Part shown: positions 26,216 to 34,629 of the stretch, piece by piece
How the letters are laid out: each line of letters begins with the position of its first letter
Numbering within the stretch: the stretch's first letter is position 1
Source: Panacagrimonas perspica
GTDB taxonomy: Bacteria > Pseudomonadota > Gammaproteobacteria > Nevskiales > Nevskiaceae
Direction of reading: 5' to 3'
Assembly: GCF_004364935.1 (NCBI RefSeq)
Contig: NZ_SOBT01000008.1
Span: 558,001-622,000 of the forward strand
Length of the DNA: 64,000 bases
Program-made: the position numbers and the translations under genes
Notes under the pieces: generated by a model
Databases searched by the model: none
Seen by the model: the letters and a program-made list of their open reading frames with translations, nothing else
What the model was told of the DNA's origin: nothing

Positions 26216-28960
26216 TCAGTCGAAGGAATACACGAACTGACCATCGGCTGCGCTGACCTGCACCTTCGGAATCGGCTTGCCCTCCATCATGCGATTGAGG
26301 AACTCACGCGAGATGTCCGGCAGCATCGTGTTGGTCAGGATCGCGTCGATCATGCGGCCGCCCGATTCGCTCTCGGTGCAGCGCGACACGACCAGCTTGA
26401 CCACGTCTTCGCCGTACTCGAACGGAATCTTGTAGCGGGCCTCGACGCGCTTCTTGATGCGGTTGAGCTGCAGCTTGACGATCTCGCCCAGCATCGCGTC
26501 GGACAGCGGGTAGTAGGGAATCGTGACAAGGCGTCCCAGCAGTGCCGGCGGGAAGACCTTGAGCAGCGGCTCGCGCAGCGCCTTGGCCATGCCCTCGGGG
26601 TCTGGCATCAGCTCCGGGTCCTTGCACATGCCGGCGATCATGTCGGTGCCGGCGTTGGTGGTGAGCAGGATCAGTGTGTTCTTGAAGTCGATCAGGCGGC
26701 CTTCGCCGTCTTCCATCATTCCCTTGTCGAACACCTGGAAGAAGATCTCGTGCACGTCCGGATGCGCCTTCTCCACCTCGTCGAGCAGCACGACGGAGTA
26801 AGGCTTGCGTCGGACCGCCTCGGTCAGCACACCGCCTTCACCGTAACCGACATAGCCTGGAGGCGCACCCTTGAGCGAGGAGACCGTGTGTGCCTCCTGG
26901 TACTCGCTCATGTTGATGATGATCATGTTCTGCTCGCCGCCGTACAGGGCTTCGGCGAGTGCGATTGCGGTTTCGGTCTTGCCCACGCCCGAAGTGCCGG
27001 CCAGCATGAACACGCCGATCGGCTTCTGCGGATTATCGAGGCCGGCGCGAGAGGTCTGGATGCGCTTGGAGATCATCTCCATCGCGTGGTCCTGACCGAT
27101 GACGCGCTTGGCGAGCAGCTTGGGCAGCTTGAGGATCGTGTCGATCTCGTTGCGCGCCATGCGGCCCACCGGGATGCCGGTCCAGTCGCCGACGACACTG
27201 GCGACCGCCTGGTAGTCGACGGTGGGCAGCATCAGGGGAGATTCGCCCTGCAACTCGGTGAGCTTGCCCTGCACGTCCTTGAGTTTGGCCAGCGCCTCGG
27301 CGCGTTCAGCCTCGGTCAGCGGCTTCTCTTCCGGCGCAGCATCGGCTGCAGGGGCGGGAGTCCTGACCTCGGCTTCGAGCTTGCTGCCGGTGCCTTCGAC
27401 CGGGTTGGCGCCGCGTCGCAGCTTGGCGCGCAGGTCGAGCAACTCGGTGACGAGCGTCTTTTCTTCTTCCCAGCGCTTTTCGAGATCGACCAGGCGGGTC
27501 TTAGCGACCACCAGCAACTCGTTGGCCGCTGTTTCGCGCTCGCCCACGTCGATGCCGATCGCCTTCTCGCGGCCGATGATGCCGAGTTCGGTGTCGAGCG
27601 AATCGATGTGCTTGCGGGTGTCGTCGACTTCCGGCGGGGTGGCGTGCAGGCTCACGGCGACGCGGGCGCAAGCGGTATCGATCAGGCTCACGGACTTGTC
27701 GGGAAGCTGACGTGCGGGGATGTAACGGCTGGACAGCTTGACCGCGGCCTCGAGCGCTTCGTCGAGGATCTGCACCTTGTGGTGCTTCTCCATCGTGCTG
27801 GCGACACCGCGCATCATCAGTACGGCTTTCTTCTCGTCCGGCTCGTCAACCGTGACGCTCTGGAAGCGACGGGTGAGGGCGGGGTCCTTCTCGATGTGCT
27901 TCTTGTATTCGGCGAACGTCGTGGCGCCGACCGTGCGCAGGGTGCCGCGCGCCAGGGCGGGCTTCAGCAGGTTCGCAGCGTCGCCCGTTCCGGCCTGGCC
28001 ACCGGCGCCTACCAGCGTGTGGGTTTCATCGACGAACAGGATGATGGGCTTCGGCGAGGCCTGGACCTCTTCGATGACCGAGCGCAGGCGCTGTTCGAAC
28101 TCGCCCTTCATGCTCGCACCGGCCTGCAGCAGACCCACGTCGAGCGCGAGCAGGCGCACTTCCTTGAGCGACGGCGGCACGTCGCCGCGCGCGATGCGCT
28201 GCGCGAAGCCTTCGACCACCGCGGTCTTGCCGACGCCGGCCTCGCCGATGAGGATCGGGTTGTTCTGGCGGCGGCGCATCAGGATGTCGACGACCTGGCG
28301 GATCTCGTCGTCACGGCCGACGATCGGATCCATCTTGCCGCTGCGAGCCTGCTCGGTGAGATCGGTCGTGAATTTCTTGAGGGCTTCCTGCTTGCCCATC
28401 TGCGCGGGCGCCATCGCGCCACTGGCCTCGCCCGGCGCGGCGCCGCCCGCCATCGACGACCCGTCACTGGGAGCCAGACCTTCTTCCGCCGAACCCTGCA
28501 CGATCTTGTGGAAGTCGTCGGCCAGCGCTTCGGGCTTGATCTTCTCGAACTGCTTGGAGATGCCGAGCAGGGCGTTGCGCAGCGAGTTGGTCTTGAGCAT
28601 GCCGACCATCAGATGGCCGGTGCGCACCGCGCCTTCGCCGAACATCAGCGTGCCGTAGACCCAGCCACGCTCCACCGAGGATTCGAGATGCGGGGAGAGA
28701 TCCGAGATCGCCGTGGAGCCGCGCGGCAGGCGATCCATCGCCGAGGTGATGTCCTTGGCCAGCACCGAATTGTCTACACCGAAGTGCTTCAGGATCTTCT
28801 GCCAGTCGCCGTTCTCGGTCTGTGCGATCTGCGCCACCCAGTGGACGAGTTCCACGTACGGATTGCCGCGGAGCTTGCACAGCACCGTGGCGCCTTCGAC
28901 CGTCTTGTACGCCGTGCTGTTGAGTTTCCCGAACAGGGTCACGCGGCTGATTTCGCTCAT
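26216..28960 (-). CDS. clpV: ClpV (TssH), AAA+ ATPase that recycles the contracted sheath
   Basis: I start at the ATG at 28960 (MSEISRVTLFGKL), preceded by GGAGA; this gives 914 residues. The N-terminal domain contains the ClpV-type TAYKTVEGATVLCK helix that binds TssC. The first AAA+ module has Walker A GEAGVGKT (239-246) and the second GTSGVGKT near residue 640, with Walker B LLDEVEKAH and the sensor/arginine-finger region intact. An inserted coiled-coil middle domain is present (REKAIGIDVGERETA to DLEKRWEEEK). ClpV disassembles the TssB/TssC sheath. It follows tssG after 16 bases. Confidence 0.96.
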   Translation of the reverse strand: MSEISRVTLFGKLNSTAYKTVEGATVLCKLRGNPYVELVHWVAQIAQTENGDWQKILKHFGVDNSVLAKDITSAMDRLPRGSTAISDLSPHLESSVERGWVYGTLMFGEGAVRTGHLMVGMLKTNSLRNALLGISKQFEKIKPEALADDFHKIVQGSAEEGLAPSDGSSMAGGAAPGEASGAMAPAQMGKQEALKKFTTDLTEQARSGKMDPIVGRDDEIRQVVDILMRRRQNNPILIGEAGVGKTAVVEGFAQRIARGDVPPSLKEVRLLALDVGLLQAGASMKGEFEQRLRSVIEEVQASPKPIILFVDETHTLVGAGGQAGTGDAANLLKPALARGTLRTVGATTFAEYKKHIEKDPALTRRFQSVTVDEPDEKKAVLMMRGVASTMEKHHKVQILDEALEAAVKLSSRYIPARQLPDKSVSLIDTACARVAVSLHATPPEVDDTRKHIDSLDTELGIIGREKAIGIDVGERETAANELLVVAKTRLVDLEKRWEEEKTLVTELLDLRAKLRRGANPVEGTGSKLEAEVRTPAPAADAAPEEKPLTEAERAEALAKLKDVQGKLTELQGESPLMLPTVDYQAVASVVGDWTGIPVGRMARNEIDTILKLPKLLAKRVIGQDHAMEMISKRIQTSRAGLDNPQKPIGVFMLAGTSGVGKTETAIALAEALYGGEQNMIIINMSEYQEAHTVSSLKGAPPGYVGYGEGGVLTEAVRRKPYSVVLLDEVEKAHPDVHEIFFQVFDKGMMEDGEGRLIDFKNTLILLTTNAGTDMIAGMCKDPELMPDPEGMAKALREPLLKVFPPALLGRLVTIPYYPLSDAMLGEIVKLQLNRIKKRVEARYKIPFEYGEDVVKLVVSRCTESESGGRMIDAILTNTMLPDISREFLNRMMEGKPIPKVQVSAADGQFVYSFD

Positions 28961-28976
28961 TTGTCTCTCCAGTTGT

Positions 28977-29996
28977 TCAAGTTGTCGGGATGGCCGTTGC
29001 CCTTTCGGCATCCAGTATCAAATCGGCGGCAGGAACATTCTTCTGATAGGACCCTGCCCAGGTCGTCCAGCCGAGACGTCCGAATTGCCCGAGCTTCGCG
29101 CGGGGGACTTCCTCAGCCTTCAGCGAAAGCCGAGCGTCCCAGTCCAGTTCGTAGCAGAGGTACTGGCGCAGGATCGCAACGAAACTCTGCAGTGACTGTC
29201 CCGAAGGCAGCAGGGATTCGTACTGCGCCAGCGTCAAGGGCCCGACGTGGACGCGAAGCTTGTGCTGACGATCCCAGACCCGGCTGCCGATCACGGCGCC
29301 GACGCCGAGCTGCGCACCGCTGCCGAGTTGGCCAAGCCGGGTGCGCTCGGATTCCGGCAACGCCATCCAGTGACCGACGAAGTTCTCGACGCGGACGGGC
29401 AGGCCGAAATAACCCTGGAGAATGGAAGCGAGTCCGTCAGCGTTGCGAACCTGCCGCGAAAGCCAGCCGGAGAAGAACAGCTTGACGTGATCGCCGGCCG
29501 GATCGCGTTTCTGCAGTGATGAATCACCAATGCCGACCAGGCTGCCCACGTAGTCCGCGAAGCGATCATCGCGCGGACGGTCGAAACTCGCGGTCGGCTG
29601 CGCCTGCGACCAGGCGCGGTAGAAGAGGGCAAGGAAACGATGATGGAAAACGTCGAGGAATCGCGCGAGCGTGCGATCACCGCGATGCAGGATGCGTTCT
29701 CGTACGAATTCGGTGAGGTGCAGCGGGAGCGAACCGTTGGGACCCAGAAATCCGAAGAATCGCTGCAGCAATCGCGGCGGCTTCTTCGAATCCGCCGGCT
29801 CGAGGACCGAGATCGTCGAGGGCGCGAATGCCAGCGAAGGCTCCTGCGCGAAGCGGACCGGTTCATCCTGGGGACGCGCGGCGGTTCCGGTTCGCGGCTT
29901 CTTCGGATGAAGGGTCTCGAGCTTGCGCAGTGCAAAGAAGAAGTCGTGATCGAACGGCTTCTCTTGAAGCTTCTGCAGGTATTCCTCAGGTGTCAC
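28977..29996 (-). CDS. tssG: TssG, T6SS baseplate protein
   Basis: The 339-residue protein has the TssG marks: an N-terminal helix with FDHDFFFALRKLE, the RFAQEPSLAFAPS strand, FLGPNGSLPLHLTEFVRER, and a C-terminal LGQFGRLGWTTWAG. TssG pairs with TssF in the baseplate wedge. Its ATG overlaps the tssF stop by four bases (ATGA), so F and G are translationally coupled, as expected for a stoichiometric complex. Length is normal and no key block is missing. Confidence 0.95.
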   Translation of the reverse strand: MTPEEYLQKLQEKPFDHDFFFALRKLETLHPKKPRTGTAARPQDEPVRFAQEPSLAFAPSTISVLEPADSKKPPRLLQRFFGFLGPNGSLPLHLTEFVRERILHRGDRTLARFLDVFHHRFLALFYRAWSQAQPTASFDRPRDDRFADYVGSLVGIGDSSLQKRDPAGDHVKLFFSGWLSRQVRNADGLASILQGYFGLPVRVENFVGHWMALPESERTRLGQLGSGAQLGVGAVIGSRVWDRQHKLRVHVGPLTLAQYESLLPSGQSLQSFVAILRQYLCYELDWDARLSLKAEEVPRAKLGQFGRLGWTTWAGSYQKNVPAADLILDAERATAIPTT

Positions 29997-31870
29997 AGGA
30001 TCGCCCGTCCGCCTACGCGTGCACGCCAGAGCATGATTTCTCCTCGCGCGACACCGCGCAGCGCTGTCTCCGTGAACGCGTTGACGGAGACGTAACGCGC
30101 GAAGAAGCGCTCCATCACGCTGCCGAACAGGAATGCGCTGGCGCCCTGGAAGGCCATCTCGTCGACTTCGACTTCAATATGCAGACCGCGGCCGAAGGTG
30201 ATCGGACCCGGCATCGGCAGGCGACGCACGAGCGGGCGCACCTTGATGGAGCGCAGCCCGTCGATCTGCTTGCCGGTGGCGGCGTCGCCACCCGTGGCGT
30301 AGAGCCCCAACAACTCACGCATCGCGGCAGCGCCGGCCTGCGGTTGCTGATCGAGCAGCGTGAGGTAATTGAGCGACAGGTGATTGATGAAGCGCCATGC
30401 GCCGCTCCCTTGCTCACGAAGCGCGGTGTGAGGCCGCGAAGGCCCCTTGACGCACAGGGTGCCGGTGATCGGCGCCATGGTGTCGAGCGTGAAATCGGTC
30501 TTGCCGGTCCCGAGCGGCATGTGCAGCGGCAGATCGCGATTGGTGCAGAGCGCGGTGATGGATAGCTGCTTGAGCGCCTCAGGATAGGGGGCTTCCTCTG
30601 CATCGACCAGCGAGATGAACACTTCGCTGCCGATATAGCTCGACCGGAATCCGCGACGTTTCTGCCCCTCGGACAACAATCGCGGTTCGCGATCGATCGA
30701 GAAGTACGCGGCGTGTTCGGTGCGACTTCCCTGGTAGGCCGCGTAGAAGGGAAGGAAGCGCCTCTCGCCCTGTACGCCTTCGCCGTAGCCTGACACCGTC
30801 TGCAGATCGTGGATTTCGAAGTCCATCGGTCGCGTGCGGTCCACCACCACGTGGTATTCGTGCGTGCCGGGCGTCAGATGTACGCGGTCCGTGCGCTTCG
30901 GAAAGAGGTTGATCGCAGGCGTGCAGAAAAGGCTGAAGTGGCTGGCGTCGACGACGCTCTCGAGACTGGGAGTACCGCGCGAGAACAGCAGGACGATTTC
31001 GAGTTCGTTGTCTGCGCAGCGGGACGCGATCTGCGACAGGCCGCTCAGTTCCAGAAACAGGAATCGCTGTGGAAACGAGTGATATTCCTGCAGCAATCGA
31101 TAACCCTGGAAGCCGCGCACGGTGACCGGCAGCAGGGCCTGGTCGTCCTCGTAGCCCATCGGCTGCACGCTCTCGGGGCCGAGCCAGTGGTGCCAGCCGG
31201 CGGGCCGGCGCGCGTCGATACCCAGGACGCCGATACACGAGCCCAGCGTCAGTTCGTGCAACTGATAGGCGATTTCGTCGGCGCCCGAAAGATAGATCGG
31301 AAGGCGATCGAACTTCAGCTGGTTGAACTTGAGGCCACCGCCGCAGCGCAGACGCAGGCGGACTCCGCCCTTGATTCGGCGCGCGTCGCGAAGCCCGGTC
31401 AGCGGCAGATCCGGTGCGTAGGAAAAATACTGGGCTTGAGTCACCTCGATCGGAAGCAGGGTGACGTTCTGCGATGTCCTGAACTCGCAAGCCGTGCTGT
31501 CGCCCTTTCCCAGCAGGCTCTTCATCGAGGTGCCGCGGGCGATGTTGAAGCCGGATGCCAGCACGGCATCGCCGAGGTTGGGAGCAAACCGCGCCACGAT
31601 CATGGCCGGTGTCGGCGCCAGGTACTGGGGGTAGACGATCTCGAGCAGCCGTTCCGTGAAGCGCGGGAATTCCGCATCGAGCTTGAGCTGCACGCGCGCC
31701 GCTAGAAATGCGGCTCCTTCCATCAGGCGTTCGACGTAAGGGTCGACCACCTCGACGCCATCCATGCCCAGGCGCGCCGCGATCTTCGGGAATTGCCGTG
31801 CAAACTCCGCACCCATCTCGCGCAGGTGCGCCAGCTCTCCGTTGTAATGACGTAACAGGCGTGGATCCAT
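29993..31870 (-). CDS. tssF: TssF, T6SS baseplate protein
   Basis: The 625-residue product opens with the TssF signature LLRHYNGELAHLREMGAEFA and FPKIAARLGM, followed by DPYVERLMEGAAFLAARVQLKLD, the most conserved block of the family. Length is normal. It is a wedge component that binds TssG and TssE, equivalent to phage gp6. It starts 5 bases after the tssE stop and overlaps tssG by four bases, so E-F-G form one tight translational unit. Confidence 0.96.
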   Translation of the reverse strand: MDPRLLRHYNGELAHLREMGAEFARQFPKIAARLGMDGVEVVDPYVERLMEGAAFLAARVQLKLDAEFPRFTERLLEIVYPQYLAPTPAMIVARFAPNLGDAVLASGFNIARGTSMKSLLGKGDSTACEFRTSQNVTLLPIEVTQAQYFSYAPDLPLTGLRDARRIKGGVRLRLRCGGGLKFNQLKFDRLPIYLSGADEIAYQLHELTLGSCIGVLGIDARRPAGWHHWLGPESVQPMGYEDDQALLPVTVRGFQGYRLLQEYHSFPQRFLFLELSGLSQIASRCADNELEIVLLFSRGTPSLESVVDASHFSLFCTPAINLFPKRTDRVHLTPGTHEYHVVVDRTRPMDFEIHDLQTVSGYGEGVQGERRFLPFYAAYQGSRTEHAAYFSIDREPRLLSEGQKRRGFRSSYIGSEVFISLVDAEEAPYPEALKQLSITALCTNRDLPLHMPLGTGKTDFTLDTMAPITGTLCVKGPSRPHTALREQGSGAWRFINHLSLNYLTLLDQQPQAGAAAMRELLGLYATGGDAATGKQIDGLRSIKVRPLVRRLPMPGPITFGRGLHIEVEVDEMAFQGASAFLFGSVMERFFARYVSVNAFTETALRGVARGEIMLWRARVGGRAIL

Positions 31871-31875
31871 GGGCT

Positions 31876-32388
31876 CTAGGCGTTCACGTCCTGGACGATG
31901 GTTTCGTTGGTTTCCAGATCCACCGCGGTGCGCAGCAGGATCTCGAGGGGCACGGGTTGAGCCCAGAGCTTGCCGCGAATCTCGATCTGGATCTGATTGT
32001 GATGATCGAGCACGCTTTCCGAAAGAATGGCTGCAATCTGCAGCGTCTCCGGAATGATGCGTGGTTCGAACGCCAGAATCGCATCTCGGATGCGCGCTTC
32101 GAGATCGCCGGCGTTGAGACTGGACACCGTCGTTCCCGACAGGGCGGGGAGTCCATAATTGAGCACCGATCGATGAGCGTGCGGAAACCGGACCGGGTCG
32201 ATCAGGCTGCTCCCGCTGGGCTGGGACGCATTGAACAACCAGGCGAGATCCCTGAGAACGGCGATGCGCAGCATGCGGCCGGTGATCAGGCGCGCATCAC
32301 GCGCTTCCACCGGCTTGTCGGCGTCGTCGTCGATCAGCCTGTCGAGCAGGGCAGGCTGCAGCTTTTCCTGGGTTGTGAGGGTCGCCAT
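31876..32388 (-). CDS. tssE: TssE, gp25-like baseplate protein
   Basis: The 170 residues contain the gp25/gpW-type layout: LLDRLIDD near the N-terminus, VLRDLAWLFNASQ, SVLNYGLPALSGTT, then ARIRDAILAFEPRI. The EPRI motif is the usual C-terminal anchor of the fold. TssE nucleates sheath polymerisation at the baseplate. It is the first gene of the E-F-G unit and lies 113 bp after tagJ. The complete family length and tight coupling with tssF argue that it is functional. Confidence 0.93.
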   Translation of the reverse strand: MATLTTQEKLQPALLDRLIDDDADKPVEARDARLITGRMLRIAVLRDLAWLFNASQPSGSSLIDPVRFPHAHRSVLNYGLPALSGTTVSSLNAGDLEARIRDAILAFEPRIIPETLQIAAILSESVLDHHNQIQIEIRGKLWAQPVPLEILLRTAVDLETNETIVQDVNA

Positions 32389-32501
32389 GTGTCTTCAACG
32401 GGCAGATCGGATCGGACACATCTTCGGGGCCGGTAGCTTGGATACGAACTAGGGTGCCTGCCGGGAGAGTGGGCTCGGGAGATGGCGTCGCTTTGACGCG
32501 C

Positions 32502-33314
32502 TCAGGTTTCGGGCGAGGTGTCGAACAGGATTTCGCGCACTTGCAGCAGCGGATACTCGCCATTATCCGTTCCCAGCAGACGCTGGCCCAGTCCGTGATA
32601 GCCGCCGTCGGCCGACTCTTCCCAGACAGTCTTGCGCGAAAGCGCGATCAGTCCGTCGGATGATGCCTCCGAACCCGGATAGCGCACCGGCAGCATCGCC
32701 AGCACTTCGCCGCCGTTGGAGAACTGCAGATTGGCGGGCAGCCATATGCAATCCCGCAGATCGGTGGGAGCTTCGATGGTCAGCTTCGTCAGGCGCGAGA
32801 ACGGAATCCAGTAGTAGCGGCCATTGACGATCGCTTCAAGGACGGGGCCCAGGCGCGTGTCCGCGTCGGCAATCCAGCTGAAGGCTTCGCCGTCGATCTT
32901 TCCCGTCGTGGCGGGAGCTTCTTCAAAGGCCTGCGCGCGCAATCGGGTTGCGGCGTCGGCTTCGCCAGCGCCTGCCCGGAGCTGGGATTCGATCAACAGG
33001 GCCAACCACGCTTGCGGCTCACCGAACAGCATGGGCGACTTGCGGCCTGAGAACACTTCGCGGCGCACCAGTTCGCAACCGATGGCGGCCGTGTACATCT
33101 CGCGCATCGGAAGCGCGGCTGCATCCATTTCGGCGCAGAGATTGAGCTGATTGAGCGCACGCTCCCACTGTCCTTGCACGCACAGGAGCTGGAACAGGAA
33201 AACGCGCAACTTTGCGTCCGATGCCTTGCTCCGCACCTGCGTTTGCAAGGCTGCAAGTGCGCCGGCGGGATCGCCGGATTTCAGAAGGGTTTCCGCGTCG
33301 GGCGTAGCGTTCAT
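32502..33314 (-). CDS. tagJ: TagJ (ImpE/SciE family), T6SS accessory protein
   Basis: The 270-residue protein begins with a TPR-like region (LKSGDPAGALAALQTQVRSKASDAKLRVFLFQLLCVQGQWERAL). It continues with the ImpE-type WIADADTRLGPVLEAIVNGRYYWIPF and LRDCIWLPANLQFSNGGEVLAMLPVRYPG. In one characterised system TagJ binds the N-terminal helix of TssB and modulates ClpV-sheath interaction. It sits between the second hcp-like gene and tssE. Complete length, no odd residues seen. Confidence 0.9.
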   Translation of the reverse strand: MNATPDAETLLKSGDPAGALAALQTQVRSKASDAKLRVFLFQLLCVQGQWERALNQLNLCAEMDAAALPMREMYTAAIGCELVRREVFSGRKSPMLFGEPQAWLALLIESQLRAGAGEADAATRLRAQAFEEAPATTGKIDGEAFSWIADADTRLGPVLEAIVNGRYYWIPFSRLTKLTIEAPTDLRDCIWLPANLQFSNGGEVLAMLPVRYPGSEASSDGLIALSRKTVWEESADGGYHGLGQRLLGTDNGEYPLLQVREILFDTSPET

Positions 33315-33329
33315 GCGTGCTGCTCCAGG

Positions 33330-33863
33330 TCAGGAACCCTCATACCAATTGTCGATAAAGGTCTTGGTTGCGCCACCCGCCGCCGAGTTCGTCTGCGGCG
33401 AGTAATTGATTTCAATCTTCTGGTACACGATCTCCACGACCTCACGCCCGTTGGGGGAGGCGGCGTTCGGGTCGGGATCGGGGAATTCGAGATCGAGACG
33501 GCTTACGCGTCCGTTCGAAAGCTTGATCACAAGATAAGGCAGTGCAGCCACGCCGGCTGCCTTGCGGGCCGTCAACGTCAGTTCCTTGACGACCTGGTTG
33601 GTCGCCAATGCGCTCGCTAACGGCGCCGTTGCACCATCGATGCTCTTGAACAATCTGAGGGGTTTGTGTTGGCGCCTGCCGCTCGCCTGGCCCGAGGAAA
33701 TCTCGCTGGCACTCGACATGCCCCAGGAAAACCCGCTGATCTGGATCTCACCCTTGTGCTTTTCTTCCGACGCCTCGCCCTGGATGACGCCGGCCTTGTC
33801 CGTTTTCAGTGTGACGAACAGATCGACGTTCTGCTTGACGTTCGAACTGGTACTGGCTTGCAT
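33330..33863 (-). CDS. Second Hcp-family tube protein (divergent paralogue)
   Basis: The 177 residues keep Hcp-family marks: DLFVTLKTDKAGVIQGEASE, then IQISGFSWGMSSA, KPLRLFKSIDGAT and a beta-rich middle with VKELTLTARKA. The end, EIVYQKIEINYSPQ, is the usual last strand. It differs strongly from the Hcp at 33959 in loops and adds a C-terminal tail (TKTFIDNWYEGS). It could be an alternative tube subunit, a cargo-binding Hcp, or a tube-cap variant. It starts 16 bases upstream of tagJ and is separated from the first hcp by a 95-base gap that holds a strong hairpin. Confidence 0.85.
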   Translation of the reverse strand: MQASTSSNVKQNVDLFVTLKTDKAGVIQGEASEEKHKGEIQISGFSWGMSSASEISSGQASGRRQHKPLRLFKSIDGATAPLASALATNQVVKELTLTARKAAGVAALPYLVIKLSNGRVSRLDLEFPDPDPNAASPNGREVVEIVYQKIEINYSPQTNSAAGGATKTFIDNWYEGS

Positions 33864-33892
33864 GGTGCGGGGTCTCCAGGCGGTCCGATCAA

Positions 33893-33927
33893 TCGATGCA
33901 GGCGGCGATATGCGCCGCCTGCATCGA
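33893..33927. repeat. Perfect 15-bp stem with 5-base loop between the two hcp genes
   Basis: Bases 33893-33907 (TCGATGCAGGCGGCG) are the exact reverse complement of 33913-33927, with the loop ATATG. In the RNA read from the minus strand this gives a very stable hairpin just after the first hcp. There is no U-tract behind it, so it looks more like an mRNA 3'-end protector or processing site than a classical terminator, which would favour high hcp mRNA levels relative to the genes beyond. Confidence 0.7.
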
Positions 33928-33958
33928 GTTGCTGTCGCCGATCGTCAGAAAAACGGAC

Positions 33959-34441
33959 TCAGGTGGCCTTCTGAGTCTGAATGTTGTAGCTGACCGGGAT
34001 CACGGCACCGAGCGATCCGTCCGCCTTCTGCGGCGCGTAGCTCATCTTCACCGAGATGAACGCCAGGCTGAAACTGTCGGGCTGAATCCCGACTCCCTCG
34101 GAGCCGCCACCCGCGTACGAGGTGACGATGAGGTTTTCAAACTCCAGGAAGTAGAACTCCTGGCCGTGGTCGCCCTGCTTGCGCACCGTCAGCTTGGCCG
34201 ATTTGATGGGCTTGCCGGTGCAGCAGAGCTTGAAGAGATTGGGCGAGGCCACCGACGTCGCAGCAACCACGCTGATGTCCTGCAAGGAAACCTTGCCTGC
34301 GCCCAGGCCCGTGCCTGTGGTCACCATAGCCGGGTTGTGAGCGCCCCAGCTGAAGGAAAGAACGTCGATTTCGTCCGTGTGCTTTGCATCCTGCGACTCG
34401 CCCTTGATGCCGTCCAGCTTGAGAAACATATCACCAGCCAT
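33959..34441 (-). CDS. hcp: Hcp (TssD), T6SS tube protein
   Basis: The 160-residue product is a standard Hcp: MAGDMFLKLDGIKGESQD, HTDEIDVLSFSWGAHNPA, LFKLCCTGKPIKSAKLTVRK, and the terminal AFISVKMSYAPQKADGSL. Hcp hexamers stack into the inner tube and are secreted, and can carry small effectors in their lumen. A strong AAGGAG ribosome site precedes the start. It is bracketed by a Rho-independent terminator (34479-34515) on the tssC side and a long hairpin on the other side, so it probably has its own expression control, as is common for this abundant protein. Confidence 0.95.
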   Translation of the reverse strand: MAGDMFLKLDGIKGESQDAKHTDEIDVLSFSWGAHNPAMVTTGTGLGAGKVSLQDISVVAATSVASPNLFKLCCTGKPIKSAKLTVRKQGDHGQEFYFLEFENLIVTSYAGGGSEGVGIQPDSFSLAFISVKMSYAPQKADGSLGAVIPVSYNIQTQKAT

Positions 34442-34478
34442 GGAAATCTCCTTGTATTGACCGAACCTTGTTCTTGCT

Positions 34479-34515
34479 AAAAAGAGCCGCGCTTTGACGA
34501 ATTGTCGAGCGCGGC
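34479..34515 (-). terminator. Rho-independent terminator or attenuator between tssC and hcp
   Basis: In the minus-strand RNA an 8-bp stem (GCCGCGCT paired with AGCGCGGC, positions 34486-34515) with a 14-base loop is followed at once by UCUUUUUA. It lies 115 bases after the tssC stop and 38 bases before the hcp start, so there is no room for a promoter behind it. It either ends the tssABC transcript or acts as an attenuator in the hcp leader. Confidence 0.7.
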
Positions 34516-34629
34516 CATCTGTTCACCACGAATCCAGCTTAGAGACATCAATCGTCGCCTACCGAGACCTCATTCACGCTTCGAGAAGAATCCGGTTTGC
34601 GACGTGATGCGGCTCCCAAATCGCCTCGA

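Noticed and set aside
24302-29485. Very long open frame on the plus strand opposite the methyltransferases and clpV
   Set aside because: It is antisense to three well-supported genes, has Arg/His/Asp-heavy composition typical of the reverse frame of high-GC genes, and no domain is recognisable.
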